Below, in pieces: positions 44,213 through 52,548 of a DNA stretch of 64,000 nucleotides (the first letter of the stretch is position 1; each line of letters starts with the position of its first letter). Location of the stretch: assembly GCF_013294015.1 (NCBI RefSeq), contig NZ_JABSNO010000014.1:17707-81706 (forward strand), in the 5' to 3' direction. The position numbers and the translations under genes are program-made. The notes under the pieces are model-generated. The model made no database searches and had not been told where the DNA came from. It was given only the letters and a program-made list of their open reading frames with translations. Source of the DNA: Frigoriflavimonas asaccharolytica. GTDB taxonomy: Bacteria; Bacteroidota; Bacteroidia; Flavobacteriales; Weeksellaceae.

Positions 44213-44300
44213 GTCATTCCGTAAGAAACCTAACGAAGTGGTTCATCGAAGTCAATATCAACGCATTACAAAACAGAACTTTAGATTCCTACGGAATGAC
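44213..44300. repeat. Palindromic MITE-like repeat
   Basis: Terminal inverted repeat GTCATTCCGTAAGAA / TTCCTACGGAATGAC (14 of 15 match) flanking about 58 bases. It lies in the 310-base region between yicC and miaA (44104-44414), the rest of which contains only candidate promoters. Such GTCATTCCG-type repeats recur in Flavobacteria as small mobile elements. No coding frame inside. Confidence 0.55.
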
Positions 44301-44358
44301 AAAAAACTGTATAAAAAGCTACTTATGATAAATTGTTACTAAACATATAATCTTTTAT

Positions 44359-44366
44359 TACTTTTG
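44359..44366 (+). promoter_or_regulatory. Candidate -7 box before miaA
   Basis: TACTTTTG, matching TAnnTTTG, 48 bases upstream of the miaA ATG. No -33 box at exact spacing. Confidence 0.35.
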
Positions 44367-44414
44367 CGGTTAAAATTATAACAGTCTGTTTTAGTTTTTT
44401 AAAGTGATTTTTAA

Positions 44415-45314
44415 ATGAAAACATTAATTTCTATCGTCGGAACTACCGGAATTGGAAAAACTGCTTTGGCTATTGCTTTAGCAAAACATTTCTCTACAGA
44501 AATTATTTCTTGCGATTCTCGTCAGTTTTTTAAGGAAATGAATATTGGAACCGCAAAACCAACTGCGCAAGAATTGGCCGAAGCTCCGCATCATTTTATA
44601 GGCAATTTATCTGTAGAAGATTATTATTCCATCGGTAAATTTGAAGTTGAAAGTTTGGCAAAATTAGAAGAATTATTTCTAAATAATGAAGTAGTAATAA
44701 TGGTTGGTGGAAGCATGATGTATGAAAAAGCTGTAATAAATGGTCTCAATGATTTGCCAGAAGCTAATGAAGAAAATCAATTTAAATTAAATAATATTTT
44801 GGAAACTGAAGGGATCGAAAGTTTGCAGAAATTACTGGAAAATCTAGATCCGGAATATTATAAAACGGTTGATATTCAAAATCCCAGAAGATTGTTGCGA
44901 GCAATAGACATCATTTGGCAAACAGGAAAATCTTACACTCAAAATATTGCAGAAAGCACTGTAGAAAGAGATTTCAAAAACATAAGAATTGGCATTGAAG
45001 CGCCACGAGAAATTATTTACCAAAGAATAAATGACAGGGTAGATGTGATGATGGAAAATGGTTTGCTGCAGGAAGTGCAAAATCTTGAATTTCATAAAGA
45101 TTCTGTTGCTTTGAAAACGGTAGGTTATACAGAATTATTCAAATTTATAGACAAAGAATGGAATTTAGAATTTGCCATTTCTGAAATTAAAAAAAATAGC
45201 CGAAGATTTGCAAAAAGACAATTGACTTGGTATAGAAAAGAGGAAAATATTCATTGGGTAAATTTTGAAAATCCGCTGGAAGAATCCTTATCTTTGCTGA
45301 ATAAATTAATGTAA
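44415..45314 (+). CDS. miaA: tRNA dimethylallyltransferase
   Basis: 299 residues. P-loop GTTGIGKTALAIALA, SCDSRQFFKEMNIGTAKPT, the ETHHF-like block HHFIGNLSVEDYY, QNPRRLLRAIDI and KRQLTWYRKEENI near the C-terminus. It adds the isopentenyl group to A37 of tRNAs reading U-initial codons. It stands alone on the plus strand, after a MITE-like repeat. Confidence 0.95.
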   Translation: MKTLISIVGTTGIGKTALAIALAKHFSTEIISCDSRQFFKEMNIGTAKPTAQELAEAPHHFIGNLSVEDYYSIGKFEVESLAKLEELFLNNEVVIMVGGSMMYEKAVINGLNDLPEANEENQFKLNNILETEGIESLQKLLENLDPEYYKTVDIQNPRRLLRAIDIIWQTGKSYTQNIAESTVERDFKNIRIGIEAPREIIYQRINDRVDVMMENGLLQEVQNLEFHKDSVALKTVGYTELFKFIDKEWNLEFAISEIKKNSRRFAKRQLTWYRKEENIHWVNFENPLEESLSLLNKLM

Positions 45315-45412
45315 CAATATACCAGTGGACTAGTGTAACAATTTACCAATTTGAAATCTACTTAAATTATTTAAACATTGAATAATTAATATCAAACTTT
45401 AAACAAAAGATC

Positions 45413-45973
45413 ATGGCAAATACACCCTCAAATATGCTAGAATTAGGAACAAAAGCACCTTTTTTTGAGCTTCCAAATCCTTCCATCAGCAATGAAATGC
45501 AATCGCTAGAAGACTTGAAAGGCGAGAAGGGAACACTTGTAATTTTCATGTGCAATCATTGTCCGTTTGTGTTGCACATCATCGATAAATTATCTGAATT
45601 ATACGAAGACTATCAAAATAATGGGATAGAATTTATCGCTATCAATGCTAACGATGCAGATAAATATCCTGCAGATTCTCCAGAAAAAATGGCGGAATTT
45701 CAGGTAGAAAGAAAGTTTGATTTCCCTTATTTGTATGATGAAAGCCAGGCAATTGCAAAAGCCTATGACGCTGCTTGTACGCCAGATTTTTATTTTTTCG
45801 ATGATAAATTAGACCTTATTTATCGCGGACAAATGGATGATTCTCGACCAGGAAATAATAAAGAAATTACGGGTGAAGATTTGATTATCGCTTTTGAAAA
45901 TTTACTTGCAGAGCAAACACAAGAAGAAATTCAAAAACCGAGTATTGGCTGTAATATTAAGTGGAAAGCTTAA
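45413..45973 (+). CDS. AhpC/TSA-family thioredoxin-fold protein
   Basis: 186 residues, no signal. PNPSISNEMQSLEDLKGEKGT, then VIFMCNHCPFVLHI (CNHC active site) and the late DAACTPDFYFFDDK with cis-Pro. The type is common in bacteria (thioredoxin family protein with CNHCP motif) and probably acts as a cytosolic thiol peroxidase or reductase. It is followed by a region of tandem DNA repeats. Confidence 0.88.
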   Translation: MANTPSNMLELGTKAPFFELPNPSISNEMQSLEDLKGEKGTLVIFMCNHCPFVLHIIDKLSELYEDYQNNGIEFIAINANDADKYPADSPEKMAEFQVERKFDFPYLYDESQAIAKAYDAACTPDFYFFDDKLDLIYRGQMDDSRPGNNKEITGEDLIIAFENLLAEQTQEEIQKPSIGCNIKWKA

Positions 45974-46004
45974 ATAAAAAGTATCACTTTGTCAAAGTTT
46001 TATA

Positions 46005-46506
46005 CCGATAGAAATCGGGATGACGAAGTTTTTTTTATCGTGGGTGCAGATTTATTACCATTAAGGTAGTGAAGGAATTAAGGACATGAAGAATTTTTAG
46101 TAATGCTTATTATGATAAGGAACAAACTACGTTTATTCTGGTTAAGGTAATTAAGTCGTAGTTCGTTAATTCATATTAAAGTTTTGCGATATTTGAGTTT
46201 TCTTGAGAGTCTTGGTTTCCGCACATTTTTTAAAGTTCTATTCCGAAAGAAATCAAGGTCACAAAGTTATTTTTATCGTGGGTGCAGATTTTTCACTATT
46301 AAGGTAGTGAAGGAATTAAGGACATGAAGAATTTTTGATAATGCTTATTATCATAAGGAACAAACTACGTTTATTCTGGTTAAGGTAATTAAGTCGTAGT
46401 TCGTTAATTCATATCAAGGTTTTAAGATATTTGAGGTTTCTTGAAAAGCTTAGTTTCCGCACACTTTTCAAAATTCTTTCCCGATAGAAATCGGGATGAC
46501 AAAGTT
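46005..46506. repeat. 238-bp tandem repeat, two copies plus a partial third
   Basis: Two near-identical units (46005-46242 and 46243-46480) with exact 238-base spacing of anchors: CCGA(T/A)AGAAATC at 46005, 46243 and 46481, ATCGTGGGTGCAGA at 46037 and 46275. A third copy starts at 46481 and stops after about 25 bases. Each unit contains hairpin AACAAACTACG / CGTAGTTCGTT and the third start forms CCCGAT-AGAA-ATCGGG. No ORF over 60 codons lies wholly within the units, though one spurious plus-strand frame begins in the last copy. This is the only content of the 554-base gap 45974-46527. Confidence 0.85.
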
Positions 46507-46527
46507 TTTTTTTGTTTAGTATTTAGT

Positions 46528-47166
46528 CTACTTAAAAAACGGATTAAATTCCTTCTCAAAGCCAACTGTCGTAGGGTTTCCATGTCCGTTGTACACTTTG
46601 GTTTCTACTGGAAGCGTGAACATTTTGCTGCGAATACTTTCCAAAAGTTGCTCGTGATTTCCTTTGTGCAAATCTGTTCTGCCGATGCTTCCTTCAAACA
46701 AAACGTCCCCAGAAATAATCAGGTTTTGAGCTTCGTTGTAAAATCCGATATGTCCCGGTGAATGTCCTGGAAGATGTAGAATTTTAAATTCATCTTCATC
46801 TAATTTTAAAATTTCGTCTTCTTTTAAATAAGAAATTTCACCTTCAAATTTTGAAAATTGAAAGCCAAATCGCATTGCATCCATCGGATTTCTATCCAAC
46901 ATTTCTTGTTCTATTTCGTGCATTAAGACAGGAACTTTATACTCATCAAAAGCCCATTGAAGCCCCAAAACATGATCGATATGAGCATGAGTAAGCAATA
47001 TGTTTTTTATTTTCAAATCATTTTCTACGATAAATTTTTTCAAAACTGAATTTTCATCGTCACCGAAATTACCCGGATCTAGTAGGAAAGCAGATTTGTT
47101 TTCGTTGAAAATGACGTAAGTATTCTCTGAAAAAGGATTGAAAGCGAAAGATTGTATGGTCAGCAT
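46528..47166 (-). CDS. MBL-fold metallo-hydrolase (glyoxalase II-like)
   Basis: 212 residues. Zinc-binding motif LLTHAHIDHVLG, second-ligand LHLPGHSPGHIGFY, Asp ligand in ISGDVLFEGSIGRTD, and final His in VYNGHGNPT. Typical of small GloB-like hydrolases. Probable thioester hydrolase; the exact substrate is unknown. A TAAATTTG box lies about 26 bases upstream of its ATG. Confidence 0.93.
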   Translation of the reverse strand: MLTIQSFAFNPFSENTYVIFNENKSAFLLDPGNFGDDENSVLKKFIVENDLKIKNILLTHAHIDHVLGLQWAFDEYKVPVLMHEIEQEMLDRNPMDAMRFGFQFSKFEGEISYLKEDEILKLDEDEFKILHLPGHSPGHIGFYNEAQNLIISGDVLFEGSIGRTDLHKGNHEQLLESIRSKMFTLPVETKVYNGHGNPTTVGFEKEFNPFFK

Positions 47167-47247
47167 GAAAATTTGTTAAAATTAATAATGACAAATTTAA
47201 TGAAATTGCTTTTAAAATTTGGCTTAATTTTCGTTATCTTCGTGTAG

Positions 47248-48459
47248 ATGAAATTATTATTTGCCTCCCTACTATTATTTTTTAGCACCTTGAAAGCGCA
47301 ACAGATTGAAGGTGTCCAACTTTTCAATCCACAAACAAACGACGAAACTCCTGTTATCGGTTTTGATGAAAATTTGGTTTTAAAATTTGATGATTTTTCT
47401 AATGGAAGTAATGTATATCGCTATACGATAAAGCATTTTGATAGAAATTGGCAAGATGATGGACTCTTTTTTACAGAATATGCCAATGGAAGTTTGAATG
47501 CATTATTGGATGATTTTCAATACTCTTTCAATACTTTGCAGAAATATACACACTACAATCTTTCGTTTCCAAATGATAGAATGCAGCCAAAAATTTCGGG
47601 GAATTTTAAATTAATTGTCTATAAAGATAATGAGGACGAACCACTTTTCACCAAAAGATTTTCCATCGTTGAAAAAGGCGCCAGTCTTGCTCTTCAGGTT
47701 TCTAGATTTTCTGATGCAAGAATGCCAGAAAAAAATCAACGAATTGAAGTGCAGGCAGTTTCTACGGGTGCAAATCTGAATGCCAACATTCCTTCTATGA
47801 CTTTGAATATTCTACAAAATAACAATTGGGAGACTGGAATATTTAATAAAAAAGTATCTACTAGTTTGGGTAGTCAAATACTTTTTCAACAATTAGAATT
47901 ATCTTTTCCAGGCAATAATGAGTTTTATTATTTCGATAACAAAAATATTACCAGAGGATTTGATGCTGTTGCTGGTGGCGAAGTTTTCGAAGGACAAAAT
48001 TATACTTACTTACATCCTGCTTTTGCTTATCCTTTAAATTATCAATACCAACCAGACGTGAATGGAGCTTATTATTTCCGAAGAAGTGATCTTGGAATTG
48101 AAAGAAATGCAGATACGGAGGCAGATTATTCTTGGGTACATTTCTATTTAGATTCTGATCCTGTAGAACAGAAAATTTATGTTTTAGGTCTTTTCAATAA
48201 TTATAAAGCAGACGAAAAGAGCGAGATGAAATATGATGGAGAGCAGAAAAGATATGTTGCAAAAATTTACTTAAAACAAGGATTCTACAATTACATTCTT
48301 GCTACAAGGAAAGGAGATGAAGCTTTAAATTTTGGAGAAATCAACGGTAATTTTTGGCAAACAGAAAATTTATATCAAGCGTTTCTGTACTATCGTCCTT
48401 TTGGCAGAAACTTCGATGGATTGTTGGGCTACGGTGAATTTCGCAAAGAAGTGAGATAA
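47248..48459 (+). CDS. Type IX secretion system Plug protein (DUF5103)
   Basis: 403 residues with signal peptide (ends TLKAQ). DUF5103 text: QTNDETPVIGFDENLVLKFDDF, YRYTIKHFDRNWQDDG, PNDRMQPKISGNFKL and KIYVLGLFNNYKADEKSEMKYD (each part shown). The Plug protein closes the lateral opening of the SprA translocon. It stands alone on the plus strand; no other T9SS gene is in the window except the two cargo genes. Confidence 0.88.
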   Translation: MKLLFASLLLFFSTLKAQQIEGVQLFNPQTNDETPVIGFDENLVLKFDDFSNGSNVYRYTIKHFDRNWQDDGLFFTEYANGSLNALLDDFQYSFNTLQKYTHYNLSFPNDRMQPKISGNFKLIVYKDNEDEPLFTKRFSIVEKGASLALQVSRFSDARMPEKNQRIEVQAVSTGANLNANIPSMTLNILQNNNWETGIFNKKVSTSLGSQILFQQLELSFPGNNEFYYFDNKNITRGFDAVAGGEVFEGQNYTYLHPAFAYPLNYQYQPDVNGAYYFRRSDLGIERNADTEADYSWVHFYLDSDPVEQKIYVLGLFNNYKADEKSEMKYDGEQKRYVAKIYLKQGFYNYILATRKGDEALNFGEINGNFWQTENLYQAFLYYRPFGRNFDGLLGYGEFRKEVR

Positions 48460-48472
48460 GATGTAGCGTTTC

Positions 48473-48733
48473 TTAATCCTTGAAGATTGCTGTTACAAAC
48501 AGAGTGTTTTTTTTCTCAATAATATAATGGATGGAAACTGGAAAAATATCGGTTTTATAAATTTGAATTTCAGCGCCCTTTATATCTAAATTCTTATTTA
48601 AATCCACTATTTTCTGAATAGATTTTTTAATGACTTTTAAAAAAATTTTGGCGTTTTCTTTATCTTCTGCTTTGAAAATTCTAATTAGTAGCCGCAGATC
48701 ATTTTTAGCAATTGATGAAAGCAATATTTCCAT
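48473..48733 (-). CDS. ParE/RelE-type toxin
   Basis: 86 residues from the ATG at 48733, which overlaps the antitoxin stop by one base (TAATG). A TTG at 48742 would add three residues and is less likely. The sequence (MEILLSSIAKNDLRLLIRIF then IYKTDIFPVSIHYIIEKKN) has the RelE/ParE fold pattern of alternating beta-strands after a helix hairpin. Such toxins act on translation or gyrase. Confidence 0.75.
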   Translation of the reverse strand: MEILLSSIAKNDLRLLIRIFKAEDKENAKIFLKVIKKSIQKIVDLNKNLDIKGAEIQIYKTDIFPVSIHYIIEKKNTLFVTAIFKD

Positions 48734-48963
48734 TAAGCGCAAAATTTCTCTAAAGATTTTATATTTTCAAAAAAATCTAATTTCGTAAGTGGATTTTCTT
48801 TATGAAATTGTATTCTATAAAGAACCTCTTCTCGCTGTACATTCATCATTGTAGAAGTTGGCACTTCTTCTAAACTTTCTATTATTCTAGAAAATGCTTC
48901 AATAAGATCTGGGGGAAAATTTGCGATTTTTCTTTTTAAAATTTCTACGTCTCTTTCCATCAT
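48733..48963 (-). CDS. Addiction-module antitoxin component
   Basis: 76 residues. It is a small acidic helical protein (DLIEAFSRIIESLEEVP, then TKLDFFENIKSLEKFCA) directly upstream of the ParE-type toxin with a one-base overlap, which makes it the antitoxin by position. The start could be at either of the two adjacent Met codons. The exact family is uncertain. Confidence 0.65.
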   Translation of the reverse strand: MMERDVEILKRKIANFPPDLIEAFSRIIESLEEVPTSTMMNVQREEVLYRIQFHKENPLTKLDFFENIKSLEKFCA

Positions 48964-49124
48964 TCAAAATTTAAATATTAATTATTTTGATATTGTAAAA
49001 ATAAACAATTTAATTTTAATATTTATTATACCCCATAAAAAATAGGTGAAATATGTCAAAAATGATAAAATTTATAACTTTACCCCGAATAAACAGGGGG
49101 TTGACTAAAAAAAATCAACTTTAT

Positions 49125-50219
49125 TTAAACTAGAAAGAATTCATTTATCTTTTCCATACACAATGTCTTCACCACTTCTATCCAACGATCTTCATCATTT
49201 AGACATGGGATATAATTGAAAACTTCTCCTCCTGCATGCAAAAATTCCTCTTTTCCTTCAACCGAAATTTCTTCCAAGGTTTCCAAACAATCTGATACAA
49301 AAGCCGGACAAACAATTGCCAGGTTTTTAATACCCATTTTTGGTAAATTTTCTAAAGTTTCATCCGTATAAGGTTCCATCCATTTATCTTTCCCGAGGCG
49401 AGATTGGAAGGTAACCATCACTTTTTCCTTTGGTAATCCAAGTTTTTCTATCACTTTCTCTGTTACTTTAAAACATTGGTGTCGGTAGCAAAACTGATGA
49501 CTTGGGTTGGAATCTCTAGAACAGCAGTCGTTCAGATTACAGGTTTTTGTAGGATCTGTTTTGTAAATATGACGTTCTGGAACTCCGTGATAAGAAAATT
49601 GCAAAGCATCAAAATTTTCAGGTAGTTTTTCGCGGATGCTTTCTGCCAAACAATTAATGTAAATTTCTCTATTGTAAAATGGCTGAATGTAATTAATTTT
49701 AATGTTTGGAAATTTTTTCTTTCTTACCTCTTCTGCTTTTTCTATTACAGTTTCTGTAGTGCTCATCGCATATTGAGGATAAAGTGGAAACAAAACAATT
49801 TCTGTAACGCCTTGGTCTACTAGTTTTTTAATACCATTTTCTATGGAAGGTTGCGCATATCTCATCCCAATTTCCACAGGAACATCTACTATTTTTTCCA
49901 GTTTATCCATTATTTTTTGGGTAAAAACAATAAGTGGAGAACCTTCTTCTGTCCAAACGGTTTTGTAAGCTGCAGCAGATTTTTTTGGTCTGGTATTTAA
50001 AATAATACCTTGCACCAAAAGCGAACGGAAAAACCAAGGATAGTCTATAACTTTATCGTCCATTAAAAATTCATCCAGATATTCTCGAACATCTTTAGTT
50101 TCTGTGGATCTTGGCGAACCGAGATTTACAAGTAAAATTCCTTTTTTTTGTTGAACTTTTGAAGTTTGAATAAGATCTGTATGCAATGGAAATGATTTTT
50201 TATTAAAAATAATTAGCAC
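49125..50219 (-). CDS. hemH: Ferrochelatase
   Basis: 364 residues as drawn from a GTG at 50219, but the usual start text KKGILLVNLGSPRS begins at about residue 25, so the true start may be later. The family motifs are QFSYHGVPERHIYKTDP, CYRHQCFKVTEKV, VTFQSRLGKDKWMEPYTD and KNLAIVCPAFVSDCLETLEE. It inserts Fe2+ into protoporphyrin IX. Placed alone between a hairpin-rich gap and the glsB-like gene. Confidence 0.93.
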   Translation of the reverse strand: MLIIFNKKSFPLHTDLIQTSKVQQKKGILLVNLGSPRSTETKDVREYLDEFLMDDKVIDYPWFFRSLLVQGIILNTRPKKSAAAYKTVWTEEGSPLIVFTQKIMDKLEKIVDVPVEIGMRYAQPSIENGIKKLVDQGVTEIVLFPLYPQYAMSTTETVIEKAEEVRKKKFPNIKINYIQPFYNREIYINCLAESIREKLPENFDALQFSYHGVPERHIYKTDPTKTCNLNDCCSRDSNPSHQFCYRHQCFKVTEKVIEKLGLPKEKVMVTFQSRLGKDKWMEPYTDETLENLPKMGIKNLAIVCPAFVSDCLETLEEISVEGKEEFLHAGGEVFNYIPCLNDEDRWIEVVKTLCMEKINEFFLV

Positions 50220-50311
50220 TAAATTTTTCTATTTTAAAATATTTAGTCGAGTAAATTTACAAATAACAAAGGAGCTTGTCAAATATTTTTTGCTAAAAAA
50301 AATCATTTATC

Positions 50312-50350
50312 ATTTTAAAAAAAAATCGTGCTCATTTCTGAACACGATTT
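50312..50350 (-). terminator. Terminator after glsB-like gene
   Basis: On the minus strand AAATCGTGTTC / GAGCACGATTT (11 bp, one G-U) with loop AGAAAT and a long T run. Confidence 0.85.
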
Positions 50351-50369
50351 CTACTTTTATACTTTTTAA

Positions 50370-50630
50370 TTATTTTCCTTTGGTTACAGCTCCGTAAATG
50401 ACCAATACCAAAATGGCTCCTAATACTGACATTGCTATGGAACCGATATCCCACATATTACCATCTTCACCAATTCCTAATAGATTGCTTCCAATAAAAC
50501 CACCTACGAAAGCACCAACGATACCTAAAATGATTGTTAAAAGCCAACCCATGTTTTGATTTCCTGGCATTACTAGTTTTGCTAGAGCTCCAATGATTAA
50601 TCCAAAAAGTAACCATGCTAAAATTCCCAT
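50370..50630 (-). CDS. GlsB/YeaQ/YmgE family stress-response membrane protein
   Basis: 86 residues with three hydrophobic segments and Gly-rich text: LLFGLIIGALAKLVMPGNQNMGW then TIILGIVGAFVGGFIGSNLLG. This is the transglycosylase-associated family found widely and induced under stress in several bacteria. It is followed by a strong terminator. Role in this organism is not known. Confidence 0.92.
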   Translation of the reverse strand: MGILAWLLFGLIIGALAKLVMPGNQNMGWLLTIILGIVGAFVGGFIGSNLLGIGEDGNMWDIGSIAMSVLGAILVLVIYGAVTKGK

Positions 50631-50744
50631 AATTTTTAATTTTTAATTGTTAATATATATTTTTAATACGGCTAAAATAGAAACAAAATTTGTAACATTT
50701 GTTAAGATGCGTTAAAATTATAAAAATCCTAAAAAATTCTGAAA

Positions 50745-51698
50745 TTATCTTTTCTTGAAAAAGGAATCTACGAACTCTTTTCCATTAAACAGTTGTAAAT
50801 CCGTCATCTTCTCTCCTACTCCAATATATTTAACCGGAATTTGAAACTGATCTGAAATTCCAATCACAACACCACCTTTTGCGGTACCATCTAATTTTGT
50901 AACAGCCAAAGAAGTAACTTCCGTTGCAGCGGTGAATTGTTTCGCTTGCTCAAAAGCATTTTGACCAGTAGAGCCATCTAAAACCAGCAAAACTTCATGC
51001 GGCGCGTTTGGAATTACCTTTTGCATCACGCGTTTTATTTTGCTCAATTCGTTCATCAAATTTATCTTGTTGTGCAACCTTCCCGCGGTATCAATTATCA
51101 CAACATCAGCATCTTGCGCAACGCCGCTTTGTACGGCATCAAAAGCTACAGAAGCAGGATCAGAACCCATTTCTTGCTTCACGATATTCACACCAACACG
51201 CTCACTCCAGATTACCAATTGATCTACAGCAGCTGCACGAAAAGTATCTGCCGCACCTAGAACTACTTTTTTTCCTTCAGATTTAAAGTGATGGGCCAAT
51301 TTACCAATGGTAGTAGTTTTTCCAACACCATTCACACCTACAACCATTATTACGTAGGGTTTTTGGGTAGAAATTTCGCCAAAATTGTTATTATCTGCGT
51401 TTTCTGAAAGAAGATTTGTTATTTCTTCTCGCAAGATAACGTCTAATTCTGTTGTGTTTAAATATTTGTCTTTAGAAACACGGGCTTCAATTCTTTTGAT
51501 GATTTTAATGGTCGTTTCTGATCCTACATCTGATGCGATGAGAATATCTTCCAATTCATCTAGTACCTCTTCATCTACAACGCTTTTTCCAACGATGGCT
51601 TTAGACATTTTAGAAATAAAATTATTCCCAGATTTCTCCAGACCTTTGTCCAAAGTTTCTTTTTCTTCTTTGCTAAATATTTTTTTGAACCAGCTCAT
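50745..51698 (-). CDS. ftsY: Signal recognition particle receptor FtsY
   Basis: 317 residues. The NG domain is complete: GVNGVGKTTTIGKLAHHF (G1), DTFRAAAVDQL, DTAGRLHNKINLM and TKLDGTAKGGVVIG. The N domain before it starts around residue 20; a long acidic A domain is absent, as is common in Bacteroidota. It docks ribosome-SRP complexes at the membrane. A TATATTTG box (51762-51769) lies about 64 bases upstream. Confidence 0.96.
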   Translation of the reverse strand: MSWFKKIFSKEEKETLDKGLEKSGNNFISKMSKAIVGKSVVDEEVLDELEDILIASDVGSETTIKIIKRIEARVSKDKYLNTTELDVILREEITNLLSENADNNNFGEISTQKPYVIMVVGVNGVGKTTTIGKLAHHFKSEGKKVVLGAADTFRAAAVDQLVIWSERVGVNIVKQEMGSDPASVAFDAVQSGVAQDADVVIIDTAGRLHNKINLMNELSKIKRVMQKVIPNAPHEVLLVLDGSTGQNAFEQAKQFTAATEVTSLAVTKLDGTAKGGVVIGISDQFQIPVKYIGVGEKMTDLQLFNGKEFVDSFFKKR

Positions 51699-51771
51699 TT
51701 AATTATATTAATTGAAGACTTTAAAATTGAAACTAAATTTTTTTTAGTTGTGTATTGTTTACAAATATAAC

Positions 51772-51804
51772 AAAAAAACTATCCAAATTAATTGGATAGT
51801 TTTT
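51772..51804 (-). terminator. Terminator of the L28-L33-DUF4295 operon
   Basis: 12-bp stem AAAACTATCCAA / TTGGATAGTTTT, loop ATTAA, with a T run on the minus strand. It separates the ribosomal operon from ftsY. Confidence 0.85.
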
Positions 51805-51827
51805 ATAATTGTCTACAAAATAGATGC

Positions 51828-51980
51828 TTATTTCTTAAGAAAAGCTTCTACTTCTTCAGCGTCCATTACTTGTTCTGCAAAAACGTAAGCTCCAGTTTTA
51901 GGAGATTTTACCATTTTTACAACTTTGGTCATTTTTTTTGCGGAACTATCTTTTAGGGATGCTACTACTTTTTTTGCCAT
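51828..51980 (-). CDS. DUF4295 small basic protein
   Basis: 50 residues, read by me from the sequence: MAKKVVASLKDSSAKKMTKV and onward to VMDAEEVEAFLKK. It is too short for a default 60-codon cut-off. In Bacteroidota this protein follows L28 and L33, exactly as here (21 bases after rpmG). It is probably ribosome-associated; precise function unknown. Confidence 0.9.
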   Translation of the reverse strand: MAKKVVASLKDSSAKKMTKVVKMVKSPKTGAYVFAEQVMDAEEVEAFLKK

Positions 51981-52001
51981 CTTTTTATATTTTAAATAAG
52001 A

Positions 52002-52184
52002 TTACTTAATTTCTTTGTGTACGGTGTACTTTTTCAATACCGGATTGAATTTTTTCAATTCTAATCTTTCGGTAGTGTTTTTTTTGTTTTTAGTAGTAAT
52101 GTATCTAGACATTCCTGCTACACCACTTTCTTTATGTTCTGTGCATTCTAAAATTACCTGCACTCTGTTACCTTTTTTAGCCAT
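52002..52184 (-). CDS. rpmG: 50S ribosomal protein L33
   Basis: 60 residues, beginning [18 protein letters not shown], with [20 protein letters not shown] and the terminal KYTVHKEIK. It overlaps the L28 gene by one base (TAATG). No zinc-binding CxxC pair is present, so this is the Cys-free type of L33. Confidence 0.97.
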   Translation of the reverse strand: MAKKGNRVQVILECTEHKESGVAGMSRYITTKNKKNTTERLELKKFNPVLKKYTVHKEIK

Positions 52185-52429
52185 TATTTTGATTTTTTAA
52201 TGAATCCGCCTCTTGTTCCTCTCAATATCGCTTCTTCAATTCCTATTTTATTGATGATTCTTAATCCGTGTGCAGATACTCGCAAGGATACTTGCTGTTC
52301 TGTTTCTGGAAGATAGAATTTCTTCTCCAATAAGTTTATTTCAAAACGACGCTTCGTCTTATTGTTTGCATGGGAAACGTTGTTTCCTACCATTGCGCGC
52401 TTTCCTGTTATCTGACAAATTCTGGACAT
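52184..52429 (-). CDS. rpmB: 50S ribosomal protein L28
   Basis: 81 residues: [20 protein letters not shown] then [16 protein letters not shown] and [21 protein letters not shown]. First gene of the ribosomal operon. A -33/-7 promoter pair (TTTG-N20-TAATTTTG) lies 41 bases upstream. Confidence 0.97.
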   Translation of the reverse strand: MSRICQITGKRAMVGNNVSHANNKTKRRFEINLLEKKFYLPETEQQVSLRVSAHGLRIINKIGIEEAILRGTRGGFIKKSK

Positions 52430-52469
52430 ATCTGTAATTTCTTAAATTCTACTTGAATATTTGAGAGTG

Positions 52470-52501
52470 CAAAATTAGGAAGAATATTTTGATTAGGCAA
52501 A
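52470..52501 (-). promoter_or_regulatory. Candidate promoter for rpmB-rpmG-DUF4295
   Basis: On the minus strand TTTG (52498-52501), 20 bases, then TAATTTTG (52470-52477), close to the Bacteroidota consensus TTTG-N19-TAnnTTTG, about 41 bases upstream of rpmB. Confidence 0.55.
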
Positions 52502-52548
52502 TGTTTTGCAAAATTCCTTTAAAATAAATTTTTCCACCCACTTAATTT

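Noticed and set aside
45311..45348. Short direct repeat GTAACAAT(A/T)TACCA after miaA
   Set aside because: Only two copies of 14 bases; too small to support an element, though similar remnants are known in Flavobacteria.
46005..46506. CRISPR-like array
   Set aside because: The repeat unit is 238 bases and the whole unit is repeated, without short repeats separated by unique spacers; no cas genes are present.
48734..48742. TTG at 48742 as start of the ParE-type toxin
   Set aside because: The ATG at 48733 makes a TAATG overlap with the antitoxin and matches the usual toxin N-terminus.
49010..49120. Hairpins CCCCG/GGGG and GTTGA/TCAAC downstream of hemH
   Set aside because: No T-run follows on the minus strand, so I do not call a terminator.
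51008..51286. Open frames on the plus strand inside ftsY
   Set aside because: They lie antisense to the conserved GTPase domain and have no start context or homology I recognise.
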